This document shows, in pieces, positions 34,897 to 43,054 of a stretch of DNA of 58,703 bases. The stretch's first letter is position 1; each line of letters opens with the position of its first letter. Made by a program: the position numbers and the translations under genes. The notes beneath the pieces were generated by a model that worked only from the letters and a program-made list of their open reading frames with translations, was not told the origin of the DNA and ran no database searches. The DNA is from Spirochaetota bacterium (GTDB lineage Bacteria > Spirochaetota > B62-G9 > DRHN01): positions 1 to 58,703 of the forward strand of contig JAFGTF010000057.1 of assembly GCA_016934265.1 (NCBI GenBank), read 5' to 3'.

Positions 34897-35997
34897 ATGG
34901 AAGAGAAACCAAAGATATTGGTGGTCGATGATATGGATGCAAACAGAAGCATGCTTCGTACCTTTTTAACCCCCCTGGGATATACCGTCGTAGAGGCGGA
35001 GGACGGGGTACAGGCTCTAACGGTCTTCAACAGAGAAAGACCGGATCTTCTCATACTCGATCTCAACATGCCGAATATGGACGGATTCGAGGTTTGCAAG
35101 ACGCTCAAGTCGGATCCCAAGACAAAGGTCGTACCCATTATCGTCATCACGGGTCTCGCAGACGATAGAAACCACCTGAAAGCGCTCGAAAACGGGGCTG
35201 ATGATTTTCTCGCAAAACCGTTCAACATTCACTTTCTCAAGGCCAGGCTGAAATCGTTGCTTGAGCTGAAGAGGCTGCACGACCAGAACCTCGAGTATCA
35301 GGACTCTCTCAAGCAAAGCAACATCTCCCTCATGCAGCGTGTTATCTCCACCCAGGACATTACTATCATTGCGCTCGCGAAGCTCGCGGAGTTCCGTGAC
35401 CCGGAAACAGGGGAGCATCTCGAACGGATGAGAGAGTTCGCGGGAATAGTGGCACTGGAACTCAGTAAACGTCCCGAGTTCGAGTCATATATCACCGATC
35501 AATATGTCGAGAACATCTACAAGTCGATGCCGCTCCACGACATCGGGAAGGTCGGCATCCCTGACAACATCCTGCTGAAGCCCGGGAAACTGACGGAGGA
35601 AGAGTTCGAGATTATGAAACGGCACAGTACGATAGGGGGCGATGCGATATCAGCTGCGATAAAACCGATCGGCTCGGGCGAATCGTTTCTCGATATGGGC
35701 AGGGTCATTGCATACCACCATCACGAAAAGTGGAACGGCAGAGGGTACCCGAAAGGCCTGAGCGGTGAAGACATCCCCCTGTCCGCCCGGATCGCTTCAC
35801 TCGCCGACGTATACGATGCGCTCACCACGAAACGGGTGTATAAACCCGCATTCGATCATGAGAAGGCAAGGTCCATTATCGTGGAGGAATCCGGCCAATC
35901 CTTCGATCCCGTCATCGTCGACGCCTTTATAAAGAAGGAAAAGGAGTTCATCGGAATTAAGGAGAAGTACAAAGACCGGGAAACGGGTAGCAATTGA
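34897..35997 (+). CDS. REC-HD-GYP cyclic-di-GMP phosphodiesterase
   Basis: A 366-residue response regulator with an HD-GYP output. The receiver (1-125) has ILVVDDMDANRSMLR, phospho-acceptor in LLILDLNMPNMDG and Lys in FLAKPFN. A helical linker (125-165) leads to HD-GYP (about 170-350): RDPETGEHLERM, the HD pair in MPLHDIGKVGIPD, then LLKPGKL and the tandem His of AYHHHEKWNGRGYPKGLSGE, where GYP is exact. All metal ligands usually seen are present, so it should be an active enzyme that lowers c-di-GMP when its receiver is phosphorylated. It stands alone on the plus strand. A family-2 repeat starts at its last base, followed by the restriction-modification module. Confidence 0.96.
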   Translation: MEEKPKILVVDDMDANRSMLRTFLTPLGYTVVEAEDGVQALTVFNRERPDLLILDLNMPNMDGFEVCKTLKSDPKTKVVPIIVITGLADDRNHLKALENGADDFLAKPFNIHFLKARLKSLLELKRLHDQNLEYQDSLKQSNISLMQRVISTQDITIIALAKLAEFRDPETGEHLERMREFAGIVALELSKRPEFESYITDQYVENIYKSMPLHDIGKVGIPDNILLKPGKLTEEEFEIMKRHSTIGGDAISAAIKPIGSGESFLDMGRVIAYHHHEKWNGRGYPKGLSGEDIPLSARIASLADVYDALTTKRVYKPAFDHEKARSIIVEESGQSFDPVIVDAFIKKEKEFIGIKEKYKDRETGSN

Positions 35998-36020
35998 GGG
36001 GTTGGGGATTGGGGTTTGGT
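35997..36020 (+). repeat. Family-2 G-rich repeat, left boundary of the R-M module
   Basis: Contains GGGGTTGGGGATTGGGG directly after the HD-GYP stop. Its near-exact reverse complement (16 of 17) is at 38004-38025, on the far side of the restriction-modification genes, so the two form boundary inverted repeats. Confidence 0.75.
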
Positions 36021-36136
36021 ATTCCCGAGATGAATGTTTTGGGGTGGCTTGATGTGCTTTATTTTTTTATATGCATAGAACTTGATTTAGGCAATAAATT
36101 CACACCCTTCATATTTATATTGAATTCATCATTGCA

Positions 36137-36876
36137 CTAAAATACACTTGGGTCGTTATTCCTTTGGACCGTAGCTATTACTTTTCCCGATAGAGAACTG
36201 ATGAAGTTTGAGAAACCGATCTCTTCCGAAGGTATATCATACATTCCCAATCTCCCGGTATCTCTCTCAGATAATAATAAACACGCCGCATCATACAAGC
36301 GTTCTCTTACTAATCTTTCACAAAACATCATATATCTTTCTTTGTAGGAAGCAGCTTTGTATTCAGGAAATACAGGAAAATGAGGCTCCCTTGCATTGAC
36401 AGGCTGTACTGATCTCTCATGTTTTTCTAAAAGCATAAAATACCCCAACCAGGGCTTTGATGAAGGACTAAAAGCACCTTCGCGATATGCTGTTAACACG
36501 TCTGTCGCACTCCCCAAAGCCTCCTCGACTCTATTATTAAAGTTATTTCCAAATGTGAAGGGCCTATATGCGATTTTAGTTCTATTGTTGCCAATAATTC
36601 CTTATTCACAATAATCACTATACCCCATTCCTTTGTTGGGCGGAAATAACCGGGTAAGGTTGTATCTTTTACTTGAATTGTATATCCAGGAAGACCATTA
36701 TGAGTTAGAATATCAGAAAATAGTTTAATAAATCCATCAAGTTGTTTTCCTCCGGTAACCGAACTCCGGCTGCCATAATCTTTCTTCCCTGAGGAAGCTC
36801 CTTGCCTTTTCGCCTGTTTTTCACGAGTAATCCAAAAATGCCTTACTGCATCGGATAGCTGTTTTTGGTATTTCAT
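36137..36876 (-). pseudogene. PaeR7I/XhoI-type restriction endonuclease, frameshifted
   Basis: Two minus-strand frames together encode one protein of the PaeR7I family, which cuts CTCGAG in known members. Frame 1 starts at 36876 (MKYQKQLSDAVRHFW, the conserved start) and runs through QLDGFIKLFSDILTHNGLP to IELKSHIGPS. The continuation, FGNNFNNRVEEALGSATDVL and TAYREGAF, is in another frame and runs to the stop at 36137. The break is at about 36553-36558. An extra CA inside CTTCACATTT explains it exactly: removing one CA rejoins GPS to FGNN. The gene is therefore probably inactive, unless the lesion is a sequencing error or phase-variable. Its start overlaps the methyltransferase end by 56 nt. 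The region is clearly more AT-rich than its neighbours. Confidence 0.85.
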
Positions 36877-37861
36877 ATAACTTTGAATTTTGATGAATTG
36901 TAATATTTGAGAATATCGTCCGCCCGTGATTTTCCATACGCTTAATAGCCATTGTAAAATATTCAGGGTCAACTTCAATGCCTACACTATTTCTACCCCA
37001 TTTAGCAGCAGCCAGATTAGTCGTAGCCGTCCCCATGAAAGGATCCAAGACTGTATCGCCAACAAAACTAAACATTCGAACCAGTCTTTCAGCAAGCTCT
37101 AAAGGATAGGGGGCCGGATGATCTTTTGTGGAAGCGCCGGGTATATCATGCCAGATTTGATTAAACCAATGTTTATGGTTTACATCTGAAATAACACTCA
37201 AAATTCGACTAGCCAATGTAGGTTTTCTATATCCTCCCGGCTTTCTTTCCATTAAAAGAAATTCAATATCATTTTTTATTATTCCGTTCGGTTCATAGGG
37301 TTTTCCTAAAAACCTCGTATTGCCTTTTACTTCATACGTTGCATTAGCAATCTTATGCCAAATAATGGGGGCAAGATTATTGAATCCAATTTTTCGGCAC
37401 TGTTCCTGAATTGAAGCATGAAGAGGGACAACCGTATGTTCTCCATTATTATTTCTTCGTGACAAACACACGTCTCCAACCACACAAACGAGCCTCCCTC
37501 CGGGAGTTAATGCTTCAAAGCATATATTCCAAATTTTTTCTAATTCTATTAAAAATCGTTCGTAATCGTAAATATGTCCGACCTGACCATCAGTTTCATT
37601 ATATCTTTTTAAAGTCCAATAGGGAGGAGATGTAATAATCAAATGTACACTCTCTGGTTTCATCAAATCAAATGATCTTGAATCAGCGCAATATAAATTG
37701 TGGATAGTTGGAATTTTATGAAGTGAATTCTCAATATCGGATAAAATCCTATTGTCCTTCGCTATTCTCGGTATTAGTTCCTGAGAATATTCGGACGAAA
37801 TCAGGCCTTGGGGCAGATATTTTTCTAACATTTCTTTATCACTATTTTTCATTTTCTTCAT
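36821..37861 (-). CDS. Type II DNA methyltransferase (beta-class order, TSPPYW)
   Basis: A 346-residue DNA amino-methyltransferase. The catalytic motif IV, ITSPPYW, comes near residue 80. The SAM-binding motif comes late: DTVLDPFMGTATTNLAAAKW with GIEVDP, around 270-310. This order (IV, target region, I) is the beta class. TSPPYW is common among N4-cytosine enzymes but does not prove the target base. It overlaps the endonuclease gene, so the two form a restriction-modification operon, methyltransferase first. It appears intact and, with the endonuclease broken, may now act as an orphan methylase. Low GC and the inverted G-rich repeats on both sides point to horizontal acquisition. The start at 37861 could also be 37852. 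Confidence 0.92.
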   Translation of the reverse strand: MKKMKNSDKEMLEKYLPQGLISSEYSQELIPRIAKDNRILSDIENSLHKIPTIHNLYCADSRSFDLMKPESVHLIITSPPYWTLKRYNETDGQVGHIYDYERFLIELEKIWNICFEALTPGGRLVCVVGDVCLSRRNNNGEHTVVPLHASIQEQCRKIGFNNLAPIIWHKIANATYEVKGNTRFLGKPYEPNGIIKNDIEFLLMERKPGGYRKPTLASRILSVISDVNHKHWFNQIWHDIPGASTKDHPAPYPLELAERLVRMFSFVGDTVLDPFMGTATTNLAAAKWGRNSVGIEVDPEYFTMAIKRMENHGRTIFSNITIHQNSKLYEIPKTAIRCSKAFLDYS

Positions 37862-38003
37862 TTAACACTCTGGCCCGCTATTCTATTTCATATAATATGT
37901 TACACAATTACTATTGTCAAAATCTTTAAATTTACTTTGCTTTTTGATAAATCTAAGAATCCTTAAATTAATGATAATATATTAAGCCTCTACTACTCTG
38001 TAT

Positions 38004-38025
38004 ACCCCCAATCCCTAACCCCCAT
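38004..38025 (-). repeat. Family-2 repeat, C strand; right boundary of the R-M module
   Basis: ACCCCCAATCCCTAACCCCC is the inverted partner of 35997-36020. It lies about 140 bp upstream of the methyltransferase start and 46 bp before the DUF445 gene. Confidence 0.72.
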
Positions 38026-38071
38026 TCTTTTTTCATTAGCTTTACACCGCATTCAGCGCTATCTTTATATA

Positions 38072-38644
38072 ATGACAATTACGGTCCATTCCCTTCGTTT
38101 CTTCATCTTCCCCGCGGTAGGCTCTCTTTTAGGTTTTATCACCAACTTCATAGCCATCAAGCTGCTCTTCCATCCAAGAAAAAAGATACTGGGAATCCAG
38201 GGGCTTCTGCCCAAACGCCAATCGGAAATTGCATCACGCGCAGGTTCGATCGTGAACGATCACCTCGTCAACAGCGAGGAAATCCGGATGAGGATAGACA
38301 AAGAAAAGCTTCTGGCTGCAATAGACCGATTCCTGGAAAAAGACGGCGGCAAGGTGCTCGGTATCCCGATCGCAAGCCTTTCCTTCATGCGCGGCACCCT
38401 GAAGCAGATCATCGTCTCTCTCTTAATAGACAAAGATGGTTATTTCAGCCGCAGGATCATCGAATCGGTGATAGACGAGGGTATGGTGTCCGGAATCGTG
38501 GAACAGAAGATAAACTCGTTCGATACGGACCTACTGGAACGCCTAGTAAAGAAAGCAAGCGGACCCGAGATCAATTTCATCATACTGACTGGTGCCATTC
38601 TCGGATTTCTCATCGGTATGGCGGAAGCGTTTCTGGCAATATAG
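38072..38644 (+). CDS. DUF445 family membrane protein
   Basis: A 190-residue protein with a hydrophobic N-terminal segment carrying the family motif GSLLGFITNFIAIKLLFHP (about 17-35) and a second hydrophobic segment at the C-terminus (FIILTGAILGFLIGMAEAFLA, about 169-190). The middle is charged and helical. This two-ended layout is typical of the short DUF445 group. Function is not established for the family. It has no obvious partner: the restriction-modification module precedes it and a G-rich repeat follows directly at its stop, before the ABC importer genes 180 nt further on. Confidence 0.82.
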   Translation: MTITVHSLRFFIFPAVGSLLGFITNFIAIKLLFHPRKKILGIQGLLPKRQSEIASRAGSIVNDHLVNSEEIRMRIDKEKLLAAIDRFLEKDGGKVLGIPIASLSFMRGTLKQIIVSLLIDKDGYFSRRIIESVIDEGMVSGIVEQKINSFDTDLLERLVKKASGPEINFIILTGAILGFLIGMAEAFLAI

Positions 38645-38703
38645 GGGTTGGGGGGTTGAGATTAGGGACTGGGGTCTTGGGTTTTCCCTAGTCCCCAAAC
38701 CCC
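38644..38703. repeat. Family-2 G-rich block followed by C-rich inverted block
   Basis: GGGGTTGGGGGGTTGAGATT and further G-runs (38644-38681) are followed by CCCTAGTCCCCAAACCCC (to 38703). The two halves can pair imperfectly into a hairpin after the DUF445 stop, which could serve as a terminator as well as being a repeat copy. Confidence 0.65.
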
Positions 38704-38783
38704 TGCCTCTATTTTCAAGTCCTACCTCTTAACACCCAATCCTCTATTACCCGCATTTCAAAAAAACATTGCGATACTCATTA

Positions 38784-38799
38784 AAATACGATAGTATTT
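38784..38799. promoter_or_regulatory. Small palindrome upstream of the ABC importer
   Basis: AAATAC-GATA-GTATTT, a perfect 6-bp inverted repeat with a 4-nt centre, 27 bp before the ATPase start codon. It is placed where an operator would overlap the promoter or leader, but no known riboswitch or regulator motif was recognised. Confidence 0.3.
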
Positions 38800-38826
38800 C
38801 CAAATATACCGGACGGGGCTGTCTAC

Positions 38827-40335
38827 ATGGCGGAGTTGGTTTCACTCAAAGGCATTACAAAAAAATTTCCGGGCGTCATCGCTAACGACGCCGTCGATTT
38901 TTCCCTTAGAAAAGGGGAAATACACTCTCTGCTCGGGGAAAACGGGGCTGGCAAGACGACGCTGATGAACATTCTCTACGGCCTCTATACACCGGATGGA
39001 GGCGAGATATTCATCAACGGGAAGAAGACGGATATCCACTCCCCCTCCGATGCCCTCGGGCAGGGTATCGGAATGGTACATCAGCACTTTATGCTCATTC
39101 CGGTAATGACGGTGTGCGAAAACATCATTCTCGGAAACGAAACGAAGAAAAACGGCCTGATAGACGTTGAAGAGGCCCATAACCGCATCGAGACTCTCTC
39201 AAAGCGTTATAATTTCGATCTCAATCCCACCGATATGGTGAAGGACCTCCCCATCGGAACGCAGCAGCGGGTCGAAATACTAAAAGCCCTCTACCGGGAA
39301 GCAAATGTCCTCATACTCGACGAGCCCACGGCGGTGCTGACTCCCCAGGAGAGTGAAGAGCTCTTTACAATCCTCAGGTCCCTGAAACAGGAAGGTAAAT
39401 CGATCATTTTCATAAGCCACAAGCTCAAGGAGGCGCTCGAGATATCCGACGTTATTACCGTTCTTCGGGACGGAAGGCTCGTCGGAAGCGTCACACCCGA
39501 CCGTACCGACGAGGCACAGCTCGCGAGAATGATGGTGGGCAGAGAGGTCATCCTGAAGGTAAAGAAACAGAAGAAAAAACCGGGGAAACCGATGCTGCAG
39601 GTGAAAAACCTCGAAGTTTTCGACAGGAGAGGAGTAAGGGTTGTCGACGACATCGATTTTACAGTCCGCGAGGGAGAGATATACGGCGTCGCGGGTGTGC
39701 AGGGAAACGGTCAGACCGAGCTCGTCGAAGCCCTTACCGGACTTCTGAGCTTCACAGGCGGTGAGATAATCATAGACGATACGAATTTGAAGGGGGACGA
39801 CCCAAGGGAGGTCATCGAACTGGGTGTCGCGCACATTCCGGAGGACCGTCAGAAGCACGGCCTCGTACTGCCGTACCCTGTTCGTGACAATCTCATACTC
39901 TGTTCATACTACAGGGAGCCCTTCTCGAAACGGCTCGGCCTCAATTTTCCATATATCACGGAAACCGCCGGCAGGTTGCTTGAGGAGTTCGACATCAAGG
40001 CACCCGGTATTCTCACGACAACGGAAACGCTGTCCGGCGGAAACCAGCAGAAAACGGTTGTCGCCCGCGAGCTCTCGAGGAAGATCAAGCTCCTCATCGC
40101 ATCGCAGCCCACCCGTGGTCTCGACGTCGGCTCGATAGAGTATATTCATAAAAAAATCGTGGAAACTAGGGATTCCGGCTGTGCGGTTCTTCTCGTTTCA
40201 TCGGAGCTCGACGAAATTCTCTCCCTCTCCGACACGATCGGAGTTATCTACAAAGGCCGGATCGTAAAAACGATTACGGGGGAAGAGGCGACCAAGGAGC
40301 AGCTCGGTCTTTTAATGGCGGGTATCGTAGGGTAA
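38827..40335 (+). CDS. ABC importer ATPase, nucleoside/simple-sugar type (two NBDs)
   Basis: A 502-residue protein with two fused nucleotide-binding domains, the RbsA/NupO (YufO) layout. NBD1 has Walker A GENGAGKTT (about 38-46), a degenerate signature (LPIGTQQRVEI) and Walker B VLILDEPTAVL. NBD2 has a degenerate Walker A (GVQGNGQTELV) and an intact LSGGNQQKTVVAREL, typical of this family, in which one site is catalytic. With the two permeases downstream it fits importers that use BmpA-like lipoproteins and carry purine nucleosides. It is the first gene of a three-gene operon. The gap to the first permease is 128 nt. No binding-protein gene lies in the window. Confidence 0.94.
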   Translation: MAELVSLKGITKKFPGVIANDAVDFSLRKGEIHSLLGENGAGKTTLMNILYGLYTPDGGEIFINGKKTDIHSPSDALGQGIGMVHQHFMLIPVMTVCENIILGNETKKNGLIDVEEAHNRIETLSKRYNFDLNPTDMVKDLPIGTQQRVEILKALYREANVLILDEPTAVLTPQESEELFTILRSLKQEGKSIIFISHKLKEALEISDVITVLRDGRLVGSVTPDRTDEAQLARMMVGREVILKVKKQKKKPGKPMLQVKNLEVFDRRGVRVVDDIDFTVREGEIYGVAGVQGNGQTELVEALTGLLSFTGGEIIIDDTNLKGDDPREVIELGVAHIPEDRQKHGLVLPYPVRDNLILCSYYREPFSKRLGLNFPYITETAGRLLEEFDIKAPGILTTTETLSGGNQQKTVVARELSRKIKLLIASQPTRGLDVGSIEYIHKKIVETRDSGCAVLLVSSELDEILSLSDTIGVIYKGRIVKTITGEEATKEQLGLLMAGIVG

Positions 40336-40463
40336 GAGGAGAGTGTGCCCGGTTTTCTACGATACGAACCTGTCGATCGGCTTAACAATGAAAAGGGGGC
40401 TTCGAGCGAACGGTGTTTTAATAGAAATAAAGCGGGGAGAATTCACAATATAGGGAACGAAAC

Positions 40464-41558
40464 ATGGAAACAAGGCCGAAGGGGAGGATAAAAGCGGGTT
40501 ACCAGGACCTCCTTATCCCGTTTCTCTCGATCATCACCTCACTGATCATCGGCGCCGTCATCATATGGGCATCGGGTGCAAATGTGTATGCCGCGTACAA
40601 GGGCCTCTGGGAGGGTGCGTTCGGCAGTGCTCGGGCGATAACGGAAACCTTCGTCGGTACCACACCGTATATTCTGACCGGTCTCGCAGTCGCATTCGGA
40701 TTCAAATGCGGGCTCTTCAATATCGGTGCAGAGGGTCAACTCTATGCGGGAGCGGTCGCTGCGGCATACATCGGATACGCCTGGCATGGGTTGCCGCACT
40801 TCATCCATCTACCTATCGCGATAATCGCCGGCATCACGGCCGGAGGAATCTGGGGGGCCATACCGGGGTATCTCAAGGCGAAAACCGGGGCCCATGAGGT
40901 CATCAATACGATCATGCTGAACCATATCATGATCCGGCTCACCGATTACCTCGTAAAAAACCCGATGCTCGATCCCGCAGCCAGCGTCCCGAGAACCCCG
41001 TATATACTCAAAACCGCGTACCTCCCGAAGATCATTCCCGGGCTGAGACTCCATTGGGGCTTTATTCTCGCAATCGGAGCGGTATTCGTCATCTACTTTC
41101 TTCTCTTCAAGACGAAGACCGGCTTCGAGATACGCACCGTCGGGCTGAACCAGGACGCCGCCCGGTATGCCGGAATGAACATTTCAAAGAATTTCGTTTT
41201 TGCGATGGCGATATCCGGAGGGCTCGCAGGACTCGCGGGTGCGGGGGAGGTTTTGGGCCTGAATTACAATCTTCCCGCCGCATTCGTATCCGGCTTCGGA
41301 TTCGATGCGATCGCGATCGCGCTGCTTGCCAAGAGCAACCCGCTCGCAATCTTTCCCTCGGCGATGCTCTGGGCGGCACTGAGAAACGGGGCAGGCCTGA
41401 TGCAGGTCCGTGCCCAGATATCGATAGACCTCATCAATATTATCCAGGCGTTCGTCATAATGTTCATCGCCGCACCGAAAATCGTCAGATGGATCTACAG
41501 AATACGCGCCGAGCGGGAAAAGGGAGGAGTTCTTCTTACAAAGGGGTGGGGCCAGTAA
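40464..41558 (+). CDS. ABC importer permease (NupP/YufP type)
   Basis: A 364-residue inner-membrane permease of the BPD_transp_2 family with about eight to ten predicted helices. Recognisable parts are LTGLAVAFGFKCGLFNIGAE followed by GQ (the conserved NIGAEGQ region), AKTGAHEVINTIMLNHI (the conserved loop that contacts the ATPase) and GLAGAGEVLG. Together with the permease at 41566 it forms the membrane channel. Spacing is 7 nt to the next gene. Family members of this type carry nucleosides; the exact substrate is inferred from family only. Confidence 0.93.
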   Translation: METRPKGRIKAGYQDLLIPFLSIITSLIIGAVIIWASGANVYAAYKGLWEGAFGSARAITETFVGTTPYILTGLAVAFGFKCGLFNIGAEGQLYAGAVAAAYIGYAWHGLPHFIHLPIAIIAGITAGGIWGAIPGYLKAKTGAHEVINTIMLNHIMIRLTDYLVKNPMLDPAASVPRTPYILKTAYLPKIIPGLRLHWGFILAIGAVFVIYFLLFKTKTGFEIRTVGLNQDAARYAGMNISKNFVFAMAISGGLAGLAGAGEVLGLNYNLPAAFVSGFGFDAIAIALLAKSNPLAIFPSAMLWAALRNGAGLMQVRAQISIDLINIIQAFVIMFIAAPKIVRWIYRIRAEREKGGVLLTKGWGQ

Positions 41559-41565
41559 AAGGACT

Positions 41566-42780
41566 ATGGAAAAGCCAAACTATAAAACGGTTGTATTCAG
41601 CACACTGACGATAATTCTGAACCTCCTCATCATCCGGTTCTCATTTCGTTTCTTGGGTGGAATCGACAAGTCCATCATAGGGATCGGCTCAGTCGGCACT
41701 TTATCCGTATTCACCGGAAGGTCGATCCTTATTCTCGCGTGCATCGGTCTTGCGGGATCGATACTGCCGCTTATAAAGCGTCTGGAGAAATTCGTCAACC
41801 TCTCCTTCTTCGTCACCGCCTTTGTCGCGGTCTCGACGCTTGTTCTCTGGGCCGGTATCGACTCCAACTTCGATGTGGTCGGCCTTCTCGATCTGAGCCT
41901 CAGACTTTCGACGCCCATCGTGCTCGGGGCGATCTCCGGTCTCCTCTGCGAGCGCACCGGCGTCATTAATATCGCAATCGAGGGAATGATGCTCACTGCG
42001 GCATGTGTCGGGTTCACGGCCAGCCTGTATATCGGCAACGTATGGGCGGGCCTATTCTTTGCAATAATCGCAGGAGCGGCCATGTCGCTGCTTCATGCGT
42101 TTCTCTCCGTTACGATGATCACCGACCAGATTATCTCCGGTACGGTAATCAATATTCTCGCCGTGGGACTGACGGGATTCATACGACGGAGCTTCCTTCT
42201 CAAGGCGAGGCTGTCGAGAACCGCCATACTCCCGATCGTTACGGTACCGTTACTCTCGAAGATCCCGATCATCGGCCCGATAATATTCACAAACCAGCCT
42301 ATCGTGTTCATTATGATGGGACTCGTCGTCTTTGTCACAGTCATGCTCTTCAAGACCAAATGGGGCTTGAGAACAAGGTCCATAGGAGAACATCCCGAAG
42401 CCGCCGACACGGTAGGCATCAACGTGTTCCGGATGAAGTATCTCAACGTCATCTTGAGCGGGATGGTGGCCGGACTGGCGGGCGCCTGGTTCTCTCTCGA
42501 AACAACCGGCAGTTTCGACGATCTCATGACAAACGGTAAGGGGTTCATCGCGCTCGCCGCAATGATCTTCGGGAAATGGCATCCGGTCGGGGCCTTTACC
42601 GGTGGGCTGATCTTCGGTTTCTCCGATGCACTTCAGATAATCTTCCAGATTAAAGGAATTCCGATTCCACCGCAATTCTTATGGATGCTTCCCTATCTCA
42701 TCACCATGATCGTACTTGCAGGGGTGATCGGCAAGTCCATTCCGCCTGCAGCCGACGGAAAGCCGTATATTAAACGGTAG
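41566..42780 (+). CDS. ABC importer permease (NupQ/YufQ type)
   Basis: A 404-residue permease, partner of the gene before it. Helices begin at about residue 8. The family core is clear: STPIVLGAISGLLCERTGVI followed by NIAIEGMML, later GTVINILAVGLTGF and GFIALAAMIFGKWHPVGAFT. The N-terminal part (1-115) has extra helices compared with the shortest family members. An AAAGGA ribosome-binding site precedes the ATG at 41566. The last codons are followed by a 274-bp gap without a gene, so the operon appears to end here without its binding protein. Confidence 0.93.
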   Translation: MEKPNYKTVVFSTLTIILNLLIIRFSFRFLGGIDKSIIGIGSVGTLSVFTGRSILILACIGLAGSILPLIKRLEKFVNLSFFVTAFVAVSTLVLWAGIDSNFDVVGLLDLSLRLSTPIVLGAISGLLCERTGVINIAIEGMMLTAACVGFTASLYIGNVWAGLFFAIIAGAAMSLLHAFLSVTMITDQIISGTVINILAVGLTGFIRRSFLLKARLSRTAILPIVTVPLLSKIPIIGPIIFTNQPIVFIMMGLVVFVTVMLFKTKWGLRTRSIGEHPEAADTVGINVFRMKYLNVILSGMVAGLAGAWFSLETTGSFDDLMTNGKGFIALAAMIFGKWHPVGAFTGGLIFGFSDALQIIFQIKGIPIPPQFLWMLPYLITMIVLAGVIGKSIPPAADGKPYIKR

Positions 42781-42822
42781 CTACCGTACCCGAGACCGAT
42801 TGCCTTTTCTCGCCGAAAAACG

Positions 42823-42849
42823 TTGAAAAATATATTTGTCATTATTCAA
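42823..42849. promoter_or_regulatory. Putative operator TTGAA...TTCAA, second copy
   Basis: TTGAAAAA at 42823 and ATTATTCAATA around 42841-42851 resemble the site at 34747-34772 upstream of the HD-GYP gene. It lies about 205 bp upstream of the cyclase-PilZ gene, in the AT-rich part of the 42781-43054 spacer. The rest of that spacer holds no credible gene. Confidence 0.35.
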
Positions 42850-43054
42850 TAATGTACTATACTTTACTGTATAATAACTTGTTAAATGTAAATGTAAAAA
42901 GTTTTTGGCCTTGGACAGAGCGTACCACTAATGTTGATTTTATTACAGCAGAGTTCATGTGGGGGGCGGTGACGCCCGGGGCGTCCGGGAACCGGATTAT
43001 TCTATTCATCCGTAGGGGTCAAAACCTAAAAACCCTTAGTACTAGGATAAACCG

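Noticed and set aside
38645..38826. Purine riboswitch ahead of the nucleoside-type importer
   Set aside because: No conserved three-way junction core was found, only a G-rich repeat and a 6-bp palindrome.
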